Shown: positions 41,958 to 51,577 of the stretch, piece by piece
Numbering within the stretch: position 1 is the stretch's first letter
How the letters are laid out: each line of letters opens with the position of its first letter
Origin: an uncultured Porphyromonas sp.
GTDB lineage: Bacteria; Bacteroidota; Bacteroidia; Bacteroidales; Porphyromonadaceae
Length of the DNA: 64,000 nt
Direction: 5' to 3'
Assembly: GCA_900539155.1 (NCBI GenBank)
Contig: UQBE01000005.1
Coordinates: 13,248 to 77,247, forward strand
Position numbers and translations under genes: made by a program
Notes under the pieces: generated by a model
Told to the model about the DNA's origin: nothing
The model's database searches: none
Seen by the model: the letters and a program-made list of their open reading frames with translations, nothing else

Positions 41958-43067
41958 ATGCACAGATTTAAGACCCCTACCCGACTAATTAGATGGGCGA
42001 TGGTGATGACGATGGTGTGGCTCACGAGTTGCGCTAGTCGTCAGGCGACTGTGACTCCGTACGTGGCTGGCGAACAGCCTGCGAACGGGGTCGTTTACTA
42101 TCTACCGAAGACACAACTACGCATTCACTTTATCATCTCGGAGGAGCAGTTTGAGCCAGGCGCGCTGGTCGCTTACGCCTCTAGGTATCTAGGTGAGAGC
42201 TATGCGACGCAGCCCACGACACGCTACCAGATAGAGCGTGTGGCGATGCACGCTCATGGCGTACCCGACACGACACAGAGCTATCTAATTCAGTCGGTGG
42301 CGACGCCCTCTGTCGAGCAGCTAGCAGCACTAACGCCCGAAGGACTGCTCTACTCACTCCACGGCAAGGCGTACAAGCCTACCACGACAGACTACCTCGC
42401 AGACTATCCCAAGGGGGTAACCCAACAGGAGGCGAGTCAGGCACTACCTCAAGAGTATGCCCTAGCGACCTCACGTGCCAAGCAGGCTGAGGTAGCGGCT
42501 AGTAGACTCTTCGAACTACGAGAGCGTCGTGTGGAGCTGCTCTCGGGTCAAGTCGAGACGATGCCGTGCGACGGGCCAGCACTCAAGATGGTCCTAGACG
42601 GACTGGACAAAGAGATAGCAGCACTGCAAGCACTCTTTGCTGGTCGTACTACGAGACGATACTACGAGGAGATTGTGGATGTCCCCATTGACGAGCCAGT
42701 CTCGCAGCAGGTAGTGGCTCGCTTTGCGCCACAGTACGGCTTGGTCGACAAGGGAGACCTCTCGGGTGCTCCTATATACATAAGTGTCGAGGCACTAGAT
42801 CATTCCACGCAGCAGAGCGATACGGAGCTACATAAGTTGACCAAGAGCAAGGCACTCCGCTACATCGAGCCAGGACGAGCTCGCGTAGCACTACAGCTGC
42901 CCGAGCGGAGCCAGGCGATCATGCTAGAGCTTTCGGTGGCGCAGTGGGGACGCACAGCACTCCTAGAGCACAAGCTCGGTGCTGACAAGCTAGGCCAGCT
43001 GCCCTACACAATCTACTTCGACCTAACGAGTGGCTCTATCAAGCTGATCGAGCTACCGCAGCAATGA
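41958..43067 (+). CDS. DUF4831-family lipoprotein
   Basis: 369 residues. An N-terminal signal with lipobox (MVWLTSCASRQ, Cys near residue 25) indicates a lipoprotein. GVVYYLPKTQLRIHFIISEE and YASRYLGESYATQP match DUF4831 proteins of Bacteroidetes, whose function is unknown. The C-terminal half contains GLVDKGDLSGAPIYISVE. The following peptide transporter gene starts 39 bases later, so the two are probably co-transcribed. Confidence 0.75.
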   Translation: MHRFKTPTRLIRWAMVMTMVWLTSCASRQATVTPYVAGEQPANGVVYYLPKTQLRIHFIISEEQFEPGALVAYASRYLGESYATQPTTRYQIERVAMHAHGVPDTTQSYLIQSVATPSVEQLAALTPEGLLYSLHGKAYKPTTTDYLADYPKGVTQQEASQALPQEYALATSRAKQAEVAASRLFELRERRVELLSGQVETMPCDGPALKMVLDGLDKEIAALQALFAGRTTRRYYEEIVDVPIDEPVSQQVVARFAPQYGLVDKGDLSGAPIYISVEALDHSTQQSDTELHKLTKSKALRYIEPGRARVALQLPERSQAIMLELSVAQWGRTALLEHKLGADKLGQLPYTIYFDLTSGSIKLIELPQQ

Positions 43068-43106
43068 ATAACTTGAAAAATACTAATCTATAAACGAACC
43101 ATTCAT

Positions 43107-45146
43107 ATGGAAAATAAACACCCCAAGGGGCTCATCGTATTGGCCCTAACGAATATGGGAGAGCGCTTTGGCTACTATACGATGCTAGCCATATTGACGC
43201 TCTACCTACAGGCGAAGTTCGGCTTCTCCTCGGCAACGACTAGTATGCTATATGGAACCTTCCTAGCGCTGGTCTACTTCCTCCCAATCTTCGGTGGTAT
43301 CATAGCTGATAAATGGCTCGGATATGGTAAAACCATCTTTGCAGGTGTCACGATCATGTTCGCTGGTTACCTCCTCCTAGGGTTACCTTTTGGTTCTGGA
43401 GCTGCAGGCGTCACGATCATGCTCTTGTCCCTCTTCCTCATCGCTGCTGGTACGGGACTCTTCAAGGGTAACCTACAGGCACTCGTGGGTAAGATCTATG
43501 ACGACCCACGCTACTCTAAGGGACGTGATATGGCGTTCTCTATCTTCTACATGTTCATCAACATCGGTGCCTTCTTTGCTCCTAGCATGGGTAACTGGAT
43601 TACGAACAATGTACTAGCTAAGGAGAACTACTTCTACGATGCAACCATTCCCGCAAACTACAATAAGCTCAACGATGAGACGGTCGATGCTGATGCCTTT
43701 ATCGCAGAGCTACAAGCTAAGCACCCTGAGTATGCTCAGCTAACGGCTGAGGAGCAGAGCCAAAAGGTTACAGCTGCTAAGAAGAAGGCTGGCGTCATGT
43801 TCCCCGAGGACGAGGCTCAGGTTCTTCACGACCTACGTATAGCAGCTCTCCGCCAGTATACTAAAGCTGGGCTAGTGACAGATCCGCAACTGCAGATCAC
43901 GGATGCTGACCATGAGATCCTCATCAGTCGCAATGCAAAGGACGAGCCGGCCAAGTTTGCTATCAATGAGCGCGTGGCTATGCTGCAGATCCCAGCTGAG
44001 TGGACGGCTGATCTAAACAATAAACTCAATGCGGAGCGTGAAGACAGAGGTGAAGCAGCTCAAGAGTTAAGCTTCGAGCGTGCCTTCGGTGAGCACTATG
44101 TGTCGACGACCTTGTCACAGTCTTATAGTCTCTCGTTCTTTGTGGCTTGTATCAGCTTGATCATATCTATCTTGATCTTCGTACTCTGTCGTAAGACCTG
44201 GAAGGCAGCAGACGTAACCGTCAAGCAAGCTAAGGCTATGGCAGCACAGGGCGACAGCTCAGCGCATGTCGTCGAGATGTCTAAGGCTGAGGTTAAGGAG
44301 CGTCTCATCGCACTAGGACTGGTCTTCTTCGTTGTGATCTTCTTCTGGATGGCTTTCCACCAGAACGGCTTGACGATGACCTTCTTCGCACGAGACTATA
44401 CCGTATCACGTGTAGACGCTGCGGGCTATATGCCGTTTAGTCTACTGATGCTGATACCTTTCATCTGCTTTATGTATGGTATCTACCTCTCTACCTTCGG
44501 ACTACTGGGTGGTAAGAAGAATGTCAAGACAGGCTTAGTCCTCGTCGTGCTAGGTATCGCTGGTCTCGCCGGTGGATACTTCGTAGACATCAAGCCTATC
44601 GCTGATGCTCTGAGAAACATTACACCTCAGATCTTCCAGCAGTTCAACCCATTCTTCATCATCCTGCTAACTCCTGTCACGGTAGGTCTCTTTGGTTATC
44701 TAGCCAATCGTGGTAAGGAGCCCTCAGCTCCTCGCAAGATAGGTATCGGTATGCTCCTAGCAGCTATCGGATTCTGCGTACTACTGATCCCAACGATCAT
44801 GTACGCACTACCCGCTCCTGCTCATATCCATGGCACCAGTGATACGCTCGTATCGCCTAATTGGCTAATCGGTACTTACTTCGTACTGACACTTGCTGAG
44901 CTCTTCCTTAGCCCGATGGGTCTCTCCTTCGTTTCTAAGGTAGCACCTCCACAGTACGCTGGTCTTATGCAGGGTGGATGGCTCGCAGCAACCGCTATCG
45001 GTAACCTGCTCGTCGGCGTGATGGGCTCTCTCTGGGACAAGATGCCTATGGGCTGGTTCTGGGGCGTGCTAATCATCTGCTGTCTCCTCTCTGCCGCTTT
45101 CATATTTGCTGTTATGAAGCGACTCGAGCGCGCTACGGCTGACTAA
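43107..45146 (+). CDS. Proton-dependent oligopeptide transporter (POT/PTR family)
   Basis: 679 residues, major-facilitator fold of about 12-14 membrane helices. ALTNMGERFGYYTMLAIL is the POT motif, but the canonical ExxERF first Glu is Asn here. GTGLFKGNLQALVGKIYDD is the family's second signature. A hydrophilic insert of about 160 residues (roughly 175-335) separates helices, as in several Bacteroidetes POT proteins. It imports di-/tripeptides with protons, central for an amino-acid fermenter. It follows the DUF4831 lipoprotein gene. Confidence 0.9.
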   Translation: MENKHPKGLIVLALTNMGERFGYYTMLAILTLYLQAKFGFSSATTSMLYGTFLALVYFLPIFGGIIADKWLGYGKTIFAGVTIMFAGYLLLGLPFGSGAAGVTIMLLSLFLIAAGTGLFKGNLQALVGKIYDDPRYSKGRDMAFSIFYMFINIGAFFAPSMGNWITNNVLAKENYFYDATIPANYNKLNDETVDADAFIAELQAKHPEYAQLTAEEQSQKVTAAKKKAGVMFPEDEAQVLHDLRIAALRQYTKAGLVTDPQLQITDADHEILISRNAKDEPAKFAINERVAMLQIPAEWTADLNNKLNAEREDRGEAAQELSFERAFGEHYVSTTLSQSYSLSFFVACISLIISILIFVLCRKTWKAADVTVKQAKAMAAQGDSSAHVVEMSKAEVKERLIALGLVFFVVIFFWMAFHQNGLTMTFFARDYTVSRVDAAGYMPFSLLMLIPFICFMYGIYLSTFGLLGGKKNVKTGLVLVVLGIAGLAGGYFVDIKPIADALRNITPQIFQQFNPFFIILLTPVTVGLFGYLANRGKEPSAPRKIGIGMLLAAIGFCVLLIPTIMYALPAPAHIHGTSDTLVSPNWLIGTYFVLTLAELFLSPMGLSFVSKVAPPQYAGLMQGGWLAATAIGNLLVGVMGSLWDKMPMGWFWGVLIICCLLSAAFIFAVMKRLERATAD

Positions 45147-45283
45147 AGAGGCTGTACTATGAGATAACAGTCTCCAACAAAAGACTGTATCAATTCTCCA
45201 CCAATAACGATGGACGTATCGCAGACTCCTTTACTAAGCAAGGGGTGGGCGATGCGTCCATTCGATTATAGATATACAATAGA

Positions 45284-46294
45284 ATGCTCATGAGACCTTT
45301 ATCAGACATCGTTACCTCTCTCTGCTCTTCCGATCCCGTGGAGGTGACACAAGAAGAAGCACTCCAACTCGCCAAAGAAGCGACTAGCGAGGCTCTCTAC
45401 GAGGCAGCCCACCGCGTGACGCGGCACTGTATGGGAGACGCTTTCGACACTTGCTCGATCATCAACGTCAAGAGCGGACACTGCTCCGAGGATTGTCACT
45501 GGTGCGCTCAGAGTGCTCACTACCATACGCAGGCAGAGGCCTATCCGCTACTGGATGTCGAGCCGTGCGTGGATGAGTCACGAGCTAATCGTCAGGCGGG
45601 CATCGGGCGCATCGCACTCGTGGCCAGTGGACGAGGGCAGAGTAATCGGGAGATAGAGCGTATCGCGCAGCACTATGAGGCGATGCACCAGGCGAGCGAC
45701 ATCAAGCTTTGCGCCTCTATGGGACTGCTAACGAAGGAGCAGCTCCGACGCCTGCACGAGGCGGGTGTCACCACCTATCACTGCAATCTGGAGAGTGCTC
45801 CGTCACACTTTCCCAAGCTCTGCACGACCCACACGCAGGCAGAGAAAGAGCAGACCATTCGTTGGGCTCGAGAGGTAGGGCTGCAGGTTTGCTCGGGAGG
45901 GATCATCGGCATGGGCGAGACGATGGCACAGCGCATCGAGTTCGCCTGCTATCTCCGTTCGCTCGCCATACGCTCCATACCTATTAATATACTCCAGCCG
46001 ATCGCTGGGACGCCACTAGCCGACGAGCCTCGCCTGACGGACGAGGAGTATCTGCGCACGGTGGCACTCTTTCGTCTGATCAATCCGACGGCTTTCCTGC
46101 GCTTTAGTGGGGGGCGGCTGAGGCTTTCGCCAGAGGTGATGCGCCAAGCTATGTACATCGGCATCAATAGTGCCATCACGGGCGACATGCTGACGACCAG
46201 CGGTATGCAGGCGCGCGAAGACATGCAGCTCATCGCCGAGATGGGCTATCGCAATACCAACGAAAAGGATTGGCGTACCGAAGAAACCGCTTAA
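45284..46294 (+). CDS. bioB: Biotin synthase
   Basis: 336 residues, radical-SAM. CSEDCHWCAQSAHY holds the CxxxCxxC cluster, followed by SGRGQSNREIERI, CASMGLLTKEQL, YHCNLESAPSHFPKLC and GGIIGMGETMAQRIEF. It inserts sulfur into dethiobiotin. It is 3 bases upstream of bioA, the start of a bioB-bioA-hemG cluster. I see no bioF, bioD or bioC here. No typical BirA operator was recognised in the 137-base upstream gap. Confidence 0.95.
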   Translation: MLMRPLSDIVTSLCSSDPVEVTQEEALQLAKEATSEALYEAAHRVTRHCMGDAFDTCSIINVKSGHCSEDCHWCAQSAHYHTQAEAYPLLDVEPCVDESRANRQAGIGRIALVASGRGQSNREIERIAQHYEAMHQASDIKLCASMGLLTKEQLRRLHEAGVTTYHCNLESAPSHFPKLCTTHTQAEKEQTIRWAREVGLQVCSGGIIGMGETMAQRIEFACYLRSLAIRSIPINILQPIAGTPLADEPRLTDEEYLRTVALFRLINPTAFLRFSGGRLRLSPEVMRQAMYIGINSAITGDMLTTSGMQAREDMQLIAEMGYRNTNEKDWRTEETA

Positions 46295-46297
46295 ACT

Positions 46298-47611
46298 ATG
46301 AAGCAATACGACTCAACAGTCCAGCAAGCCTTAGCGTGGGACCGCAAGCACCTGTGGCATCCCTACACATCAACGGAAGATCCGCTACCAGTCTACCCTG
46401 TATCGCACGCTGAGGGGGTACACATCTACCTAGCCGACGGCACAGAGCTGATCGACGGCATGAGCTCCTGGTGGTGCGCAGTGCATGGGTACAACCACCC
46501 TGTGCTCAATGCTGCCGTGGAGACGCAGATAGGGCAGATGAGCCACGTCATGTTTGGCGGGCTAACGCATCAGCCTGCCATAGCACTCGGCGAGGAACTT
46601 CTGAAGATGCTCCCCGATGGCTTCGATTGGATCTTCTACGCCGACAGCGGTTCGGTGGCTGTCGAGGTGGCACTCAAGATGGCGATCCAGTACCAGCAGT
46701 CCCTCGGTGAGACGCAGCGAGACCACTTCGTCACCATTCGTCGGGGCTACCACGGCGACACCTGGCACGCTATGAGCGTCTGCGACCCCGTCACGGGGAT
46801 GCATAGTATCTTCGGCACGGCACTACCACAGCAACACTTCCTCGCACCGCCCTCGGTCAAGTGGGGCGAGCCGTGGCGTGACGACGCTATGGAGCCACTC
46901 CGCCAAGTGCTCGCTCAGCACGGCGAGCAGATCGCAGCACTCATCCTAGAGCCTATCGTGCAGGGAGCCGGCGGTATGTACTTCTACCACCCCAACTACC
47001 TCGTCGAGGCGCGCAAGCTGTGCGATCAGTATGGCGTGCTGCTCATCTTCGACGAGATAGCCACAGGCTTCGGGCGTACGGGACGTATGTTTGCGATGGA
47101 GCATGCGGGCGTCCTGCCCGACATCGTCACCCTCGGCAAGGCACTCACAGGAGGCTATATGACGCTCTCCGCCATTGTCACGACGCAGCGCGTCGCTGAG
47201 ACCGTTTGCCGTGGCGAGGCGGGCTGCTTTATGCACGGGCCGACCTTTATGGCCAACCCTTTGGCTTGCTCCGTGGCCCTCGCCAGTCTGCAACTCCTGC
47301 AGCGTGAACCAACGCTAGAGCGTGTCGCCAAGATCGAGGCGCAACTGAAGCGTGAGCTAGCACCCGCCAGCACCTTCGCCGGGGTCACCGAGGTGCGCGT
47401 CCTCGGCACTATCGGCGTGATCGAGCTAGATGAGCCGGTCGATATGGCCTTTATGCAGCGACGCTTTGTGGAGCTTGGCATCTGGGTACGACCTTTCGGC
47501 CGGCTCTGCTACATCATGCCCCCATACATCATCCAACCCGACGAACTCTCCCAGCTGACCGCAGGCTTGCTCACGGTCGTCCAGGAGATGGTCACGAGAC
47601 AATCACGATAA
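46298..47611 (+). CDS. bioA: Adenosylmethionine-8-amino-7-oxononanoate aminotransferase
   Basis: 437 residues, class III aminotransferase. HLWHPYTSTEDPLPVYP is the BioA-specific N-terminus, GMSSWWCAVHGYNHPV the substrate region, LIFDEIATGFGRTGRMF carries the PLP Asp, and VTLGKALTGGYMTLSAI the PLP-binding Lys. It makes 7,8-diaminopelargonate. Tight coupling to bioB and a 12-base gap to hemG indicate one operon. Confidence 0.95.
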   Translation: MKQYDSTVQQALAWDRKHLWHPYTSTEDPLPVYPVSHAEGVHIYLADGTELIDGMSSWWCAVHGYNHPVLNAAVETQIGQMSHVMFGGLTHQPAIALGEELLKMLPDGFDWIFYADSGSVAVEVALKMAIQYQQSLGETQRDHFVTIRRGYHGDTWHAMSVCDPVTGMHSIFGTALPQQHFLAPPSVKWGEPWRDDAMEPLRQVLAQHGEQIAALILEPIVQGAGGMYFYHPNYLVEARKLCDQYGVLLIFDEIATGFGRTGRMFAMEHAGVLPDIVTLGKALTGGYMTLSAIVTTQRVAETVCRGEAGCFMHGPTFMANPLACSVALASLQLLQREPTLERVAKIEAQLKRELAPASTFAGVTEVRVLGTIGVIELDEPVDMAFMQRRFVELGIWVRPFGRLCYIMPPYIIQPDELSQLTAGLLTVVQEMVTRQSR

Positions 47612-47623
47612 AAGTAACGCAGT

Positions 47624-48997
47624 ATGAAACAAACGATAGTCATTGGTGCCGGTATCACAGGACTCACCACGGCACTCTATCTACGAAGAGCGGGACTGCC
47701 CGTACTCGTCCTCGAGGAGGCGGAGCGTGCTGGTGGACAAATCCGCACTTTGCAGGAGGAGGGCTACACCTTCGAGACAGGGCCTAACACAGGGTCGATA
47801 TCTTTTCCCGAAGTTGCCGAGCTCTTTGCCCTCCTACCCTCAGGCTACGAGGCCGCCACACCAGCGGGCAACTGCCGATACATCTATAAGAAAGGAAGGC
47901 TACACCAGCTCCCATCAGGTCCTTGGAGCGGACTCACGACACCGCTCTTTACGCTGAGTGACAAGTTCCGTCTGCTCAGTGAGCCGTGGCGCAAGAAAGG
48001 CAACGATCCCTACGAGTCTGTCGGCTCTCTTGCGAAGCGACGTCTCGGCAAGAGCTTCCTGCAGTATGCCGTCGACCCCTTCGTCGGGGGCATCTACGCT
48101 GGAGACCCGATGAAGCTGGAGACTCGCCACGCACTACCCAAGCTCTACAACCTAGAGCAGGAGTATGGGAGCTTCATTCGTGGAGCTATGGCAAAAGCCA
48201 AAGAGCCCAAGAGCGACCGTGATCGCCTAGCCACCAAAGAGGTCTACTCCGCACGTCACGGATTGGAGACGATGATTCACGAGATGGTCGAGCTGATTGG
48301 AGCCGACTACATTCGCACGGGAGCCACCGTCACATCGGTCAGACAGGGCGCAGCAGGCGACTGGCTTGTCACCTACCAGCAAGGCGGAGAGCTACACGAA
48401 GTCTCAGCCGAGCAGGTGGTCTCGACCGTAGGTGCCCACGCCTTGGCGAGCTTCCTCGGAGAGACCCTTCCCGACGAACTCTTAGCACCCTTTAGAGCCC
48501 TCTACTATGCGCCGATCGTCGAGGTGGCTGTCGGCTTTGACCATAAGGTCAGTAACTATCGCGGCTTCGGTGCGCTCATGCCTTCGTCAGAGCCGGTGGA
48601 CATCCTCGGGGTTCTCTTTCCGTCGGACTGCTTTGCCGAGCGAACTCCTACCGACGAAGGGGTTCTTTACAGCATCTTTATGGGAGGAACGCGCTACCCC
48701 GACTTAATCGACCAAGACGATGAGACGGTACGTGCGCTCGCACTCAGAGACCTCTACAAGGTGCTCGACATCGATCCCCGCATCGCACCCGACATGGTGC
48801 ATCTCTCACGCCACCGCCATGCTATCCCGCAGTACGGTCCCGACAGCGAGCGACGCTATGCCGCCACCGACGAGATAGAGCATCGCTACCCTGGACTCAT
48901 CATCGCAGGCAATTGCCGAGACGGCATCGGCATGGCGCACCGCATCACGCAGGCGACCCACATAGCCGAGCGAATCATCGCCACCAGCGGTCACTGA
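47624..48997 (+). CDS. hemG: Protoporphyrinogen/coproporphyrinogen oxidase (HemY-type)
   Basis: 457 residues. IVIGAGITGLTTALYLRRAG is the FAD loop, FETGPNTGSIS and KRRLGKSFLQYAVDPFVGGIYAGDP are specific to HemY/HemG flavoproteins, and IIAGNCRDGIGMAHRITQ ends the FAD domain. It oxidises porphyrinogen in late heme synthesis. Porphyromonads usually require heme and keep only late steps, so this may serve porphyrin salvage; that is inference. Last gene of the bio cluster, followed by a CACGTG element. Confidence 0.9.
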   Translation: MKQTIVIGAGITGLTTALYLRRAGLPVLVLEEAERAGGQIRTLQEEGYTFETGPNTGSISFPEVAELFALLPSGYEAATPAGNCRYIYKKGRLHQLPSGPWSGLTTPLFTLSDKFRLLSEPWRKKGNDPYESVGSLAKRRLGKSFLQYAVDPFVGGIYAGDPMKLETRHALPKLYNLEQEYGSFIRGAMAKAKEPKSDRDRLATKEVYSARHGLETMIHEMVELIGADYIRTGATVTSVRQGAAGDWLVTYQQGGELHEVSAEQVVSTVGAHALASFLGETLPDELLAPFRALYYAPIVEVAVGFDHKVSNYRGFGALMPSSEPVDILGVLFPSDCFAERTPTDEGVLYSIFMGGTRYPDLIDQDDETVRALALRDLYKVLDIDPRIAPDMVHLSRHRHAIPQYGPDSERRYAATDEIEHRYPGLIIAGNCRDGIGMAHRITQATHIAERIIATSGH

Positions 48998-49009
48998 GAA
49001 ACGGGAAAT

Positions 49010-49221
49010 TTCGTCCGATTCCCTTCTTTTTCGAATATCCACGTGGGAAATCTCAAATCTCCACGTGGATATTTTTTATTTTCCACGTGGGCGTCATTCA
49101 TTTCCTCCGAAGTTTCATTTGATTCCTCCGAAGAATTTTTTCTTCCCCACGTGGAAAATAAAAATTCTCCACCTGGATATTTCGAAATATCCACGTGGAG
49201 AATCCGTTTTTGCCGACAGTT
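49010..49221 (-). repeat. Phased CCACGTGG element, copy 4
   Basis: Motif starts at 49039, 49061, 49083, 49147, 49169 (variant CCACCTGG) and 49191, the same 22-22-64-22-22 spacing. It is flanked on one side by TCGTCCGATTCCC, shared with copy 3 (CGTCCGACTCCC), and on the other by GCCGACAG. Orientation as copy 3. Confidence 0.9.
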
Positions 49222-49225
49222 GGCT

Positions 49226-49357
49226 AGAGCTATCGGAATAGTCGGAACCATCGGAGCTATCGGAGCCATCGGAGTAATCGGAGTGCTAACGACTAACAGC
49301 CAACACCCAATAGCTAACAGCTAACGGCCAACAGCTAACAGGCCAAAGGCCAACAGC
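49226..49357 (+). repeat. 9-bp (ATCGGAnnn) tandem array and AACAGCC-rich tract
   Basis: Seven units of a 9-base repeat (xTCGGA plus three bases) run from about 49231 to 49292. A tract of CTAACAGC/CCAACAGC/GGCCAAC units follows to 49357. The shorter version occurs at 28899-28938. Similar AACAGCCAAC-type sequence lies inside the ABC-F gene at 55741-55805. Confidence 0.65.
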
Positions 49358-49363
49358 CAATAT

Positions 49364-49387
49364 CTAAGCTCTAATTTCGTACCTTTG
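49364..49387 (+). promoter_or_regulatory. Promoter with 24-base identity to the gmd promoter
   Basis: CTAAGCTCTAATTTCG leads into TACCTTTG (49380-49387). The same 24 bases occur at 58054-58077. Leader to the ABC-F start is about 95 bases. Confidence 0.6.
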
Positions 49388-49487
49388 TACAGATTAGCCC
49401 ATCTCTATGTGGCAGACGGCCACCACGAGAGCGGGATGGGCGCGCCTCCTTATCACTCATTAAGACAGAAGACAGTAGAATAGAAAG

Positions 49488-51110
49488 ATGATTATAGTCA
49501 ACGACCTCACGATACAGTTTGGCAAGCGCGTACTCTTTGCCGACGTCAACCTTAAGTTTACCCCGGGCAACTGCTACGGCATCATTGGTGCCAACGGTGC
49601 GGGCAAGTCAACTATGCTCCGTATGATCAGCGGAGAGCTGGAGCCGACACGCGGTACCGTCACCTTTGGGCCCGACGAGCGTCTCTCGGTGCTCAGTCAG
49701 GATCACTTCGCCTTTGACGAGTACACGGTCATCGATACCGTCCTGATGGGGCATGACAAGCTCTGGCAGATCATGAAGGAAAAGGACGCTATCTACGCTA
49801 AGGAAGACTTTTCCGACGAAGATGGTGTCAAGGCGGCTGAGCTCGAGGAGCAGTTTGCCAACCTCGACGGGTGGAACGCTGAGAGTGAGGCAGCAGCCCT
49901 CTTGAGCGGCCTCGGCATCAAGGAGGATCTGCACTACCGCCTGATGGGCGACATTAGCGGTAAGCAGAAGGTGCGTGTGCTACTAGCACGCTGTCTCTTT
50001 GGCAAGCCGGACAATCTACTCCTCGATGAGCCGACGAACGACCTAGACCTAGAGACCGTCTCTTGGCTCGAGGACTATCTCGCCGAGACGGAGAGCACCG
50101 TCCTCGTGGTGAGCCACGACCGTCACTTCCTCGATGCCGTGTCGACCCATACGGTGGATATAGACTTTGGCAAGGTGAGACTCTTCGCTGGTAACTACAG
50201 CTACTGGTACGAGTCTAGCCAGTTGGCGCTCAGACAGCAACAGCAGCAGAATAAGAAGCTCGAGGAGAAGAAGAAAGAGCTCGAGGAGTTCATCCGTCGC
50301 TTCAGTGCCAACGTGGCAAAGAGCAAGCAGACGACCAGCCGCAAGAAGATGCTGGAGCGTCTCGACATCAACGAAATCGAGCCGTCGTCACGCCGCTACC
50401 CAGGCATCCTCTTCCAACCAGAGCGTGAGCCGGGTAATAAGGTGCTAGAGGTCAACGACCTCTCGGCAGTGACGGACGAGGGAGAGGTGCTCTTCAAGGG
50501 GCTCACCTTCAATGTGGAGCGAGACGACAAGATCGTCTTCATCAGTCACGACCCACGTGCTATGACCGCCCTTTTTGAGATTATCAATGGCAACCGCAAG
50601 GCGCAGCAAGGTAGCTACGAGTGGGGACAAACGATCACGACCGCCTATCTGCCACTGGACAACAGTGCTTACTTCGACACAGATATGACCATTTTGGACT
50701 GGCTCGGGCAGTTTGCCAAGGACACAAACGATGTCTACCTCAAGGGCTTCCTAGGGCGTATGCTCTTCAGCGGTGAGGAGGTGAACAAGCGCGCCTCGGT
50801 CCTCTCGGGAGGTGAGAAGATGCGCTGTATGATTAGCCGTATGATGCTTCCCCCAGGGGCTAATGTGCTGATACTCGACACGCCGACGAACCACCTGGAC
50901 CTGGAGTCGATACAAGCGTTCAACAACACGCTCATCTCCTTCAAGGGGAATGTGCTCTTCTCGAGTCACGACCACGAGTTCATCCGCACGGTGGCGAATC
51001 GTGTCATCGAGCTCACTCCAAACGGGATCATCGACCGCATCATCAACTACGACGACTACATCACCGATCCCAAGATTGCCGAGCTACGCGAGAAGTACTA
51101 CAACGCATAG
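49488..51110 (+). CDS. ABC-F family protein with degenerate second ATPase site
   Basis: 540 residues, two ABC domains without membrane segments. Domain 1 is intact: GIIGANGAGKSTMLRMI, signature SGKQKVRVLLAR, LLLDEPTNDLDLE. In domain 2 the Walker A position reads DKIVFISHDPRAMTALF with no GxxGxGKS, and Walker B reads LILDTPTNHLD (Glu replaced by Thr), although SVLSGGEKMRC remains. ABC-F proteins act on ribosomes; this is a YbiT-like type. A single working site is likely. It is followed by ruvX after 15 bases. Confidence 0.88.
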   Translation: MIIVNDLTIQFGKRVLFADVNLKFTPGNCYGIIGANGAGKSTMLRMISGELEPTRGTVTFGPDERLSVLSQDHFAFDEYTVIDTVLMGHDKLWQIMKEKDAIYAKEDFSDEDGVKAAELEEQFANLDGWNAESEAAALLSGLGIKEDLHYRLMGDISGKQKVRVLLARCLFGKPDNLLLDEPTNDLDLETVSWLEDYLAETESTVLVVSHDRHFLDAVSTHTVDIDFGKVRLFAGNYSYWYESSQLALRQQQQQNKKLEEKKKELEEFIRRFSANVAKSKQTTSRKKMLERLDINEIEPSSRRYPGILFQPEREPGNKVLEVNDLSAVTDEGEVLFKGLTFNVERDDKIVFISHDPRAMTALFEIINGNRKAQQGSYEWGQTITTAYLPLDNSAYFDTDMTILDWLGQFAKDTNDVYLKGFLGRMLFSGEEVNKRASVLSGGEKMRCMISRMMLPPGANVLILDTPTNHLDLESIQAFNNTLISFKGNVLFSSHDHEFIRTVANRVIELTPNGIIDRIINYDDYITDPKIAELREKYYNA

Positions 51111-51125
51111 AGAGACCACACACCT

Positions 51126-51551
51126 ATGGCTCGCATCCTCGCTATCGACTACGGTACCAAGCGCACCGGGCTGGCGGTGACCGACGCACTGCAGATCACT
51201 CCAGGGGCACTCGACACGGTGCCTACGCATCAGCTCCTCAACTATCTGGCGGACTACCTGGGGCGTGAGGAGGTGGAGACTATCGTCCTTGGCAAGCCGA
51301 CACAGATGAACGCAACGCCCTCGGCGACGTGGCAGGCGATACAAGCTTTGGCTAAGAAGTTGCAACATCTCTACCCCCAGATACGTCTAGAATATGTGGA
51401 CGAGCGCTTTACCTCTGTCTTGGCACAGCAGACAATCCGCGAGGCGGGCATCGGCAAGCAGCGACGCCGACAGGACAAAGGGCTGGTGGATCGTGTCAGT
51501 GCGACCATTATCTTACAGAGCTATCTGGATAGCTTGCGTATGCTTCACTAA
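51126..51551 (+). CDS. ruvX: RuvX/YqgF, pre-16S rRNA nuclease (putative Holliday-junction resolvase)
   Basis: 141 residues, RNase H fold. ILAIDYGTKRTGLAVTD carries the first catalytic Asp, EYVDERFTSVLA the Glu/Asp pair, and DKGLVDRVSATIILQSYL the late Asp. Involved in 16S rRNA 5' maturation or recombination. It sits between ABC-F and def in a same-strand cluster, consistent with translation-related functions. Confidence 0.93.
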   Translation: MARILAIDYGTKRTGLAVTDALQITPGALDTVPTHQLLNYLADYLGREEVETIVLGKPTQMNATPSATWQAIQALAKKLQHLYPQIRLEYVDERFTSVLAQQTIREAGIGKQRRRQDKGLVDRVSATIILQSYLDSLRMLH

Positions 51552-51577
51552 AAACAGAAAATTAACCGATTACACTT

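Noticed and set aside
45147..45283. Biotin-repressor operator or riboswitch upstream of bioB
   Set aside because: No BirA-type palindrome or known RNA motif was seen in the gap.
49608..49934. Long antisense frames over ABC-F, ABC exporter, gmd and other high-GC genes
   Set aside because: Typical GC-rich shadows of strongly conserved sense genes.
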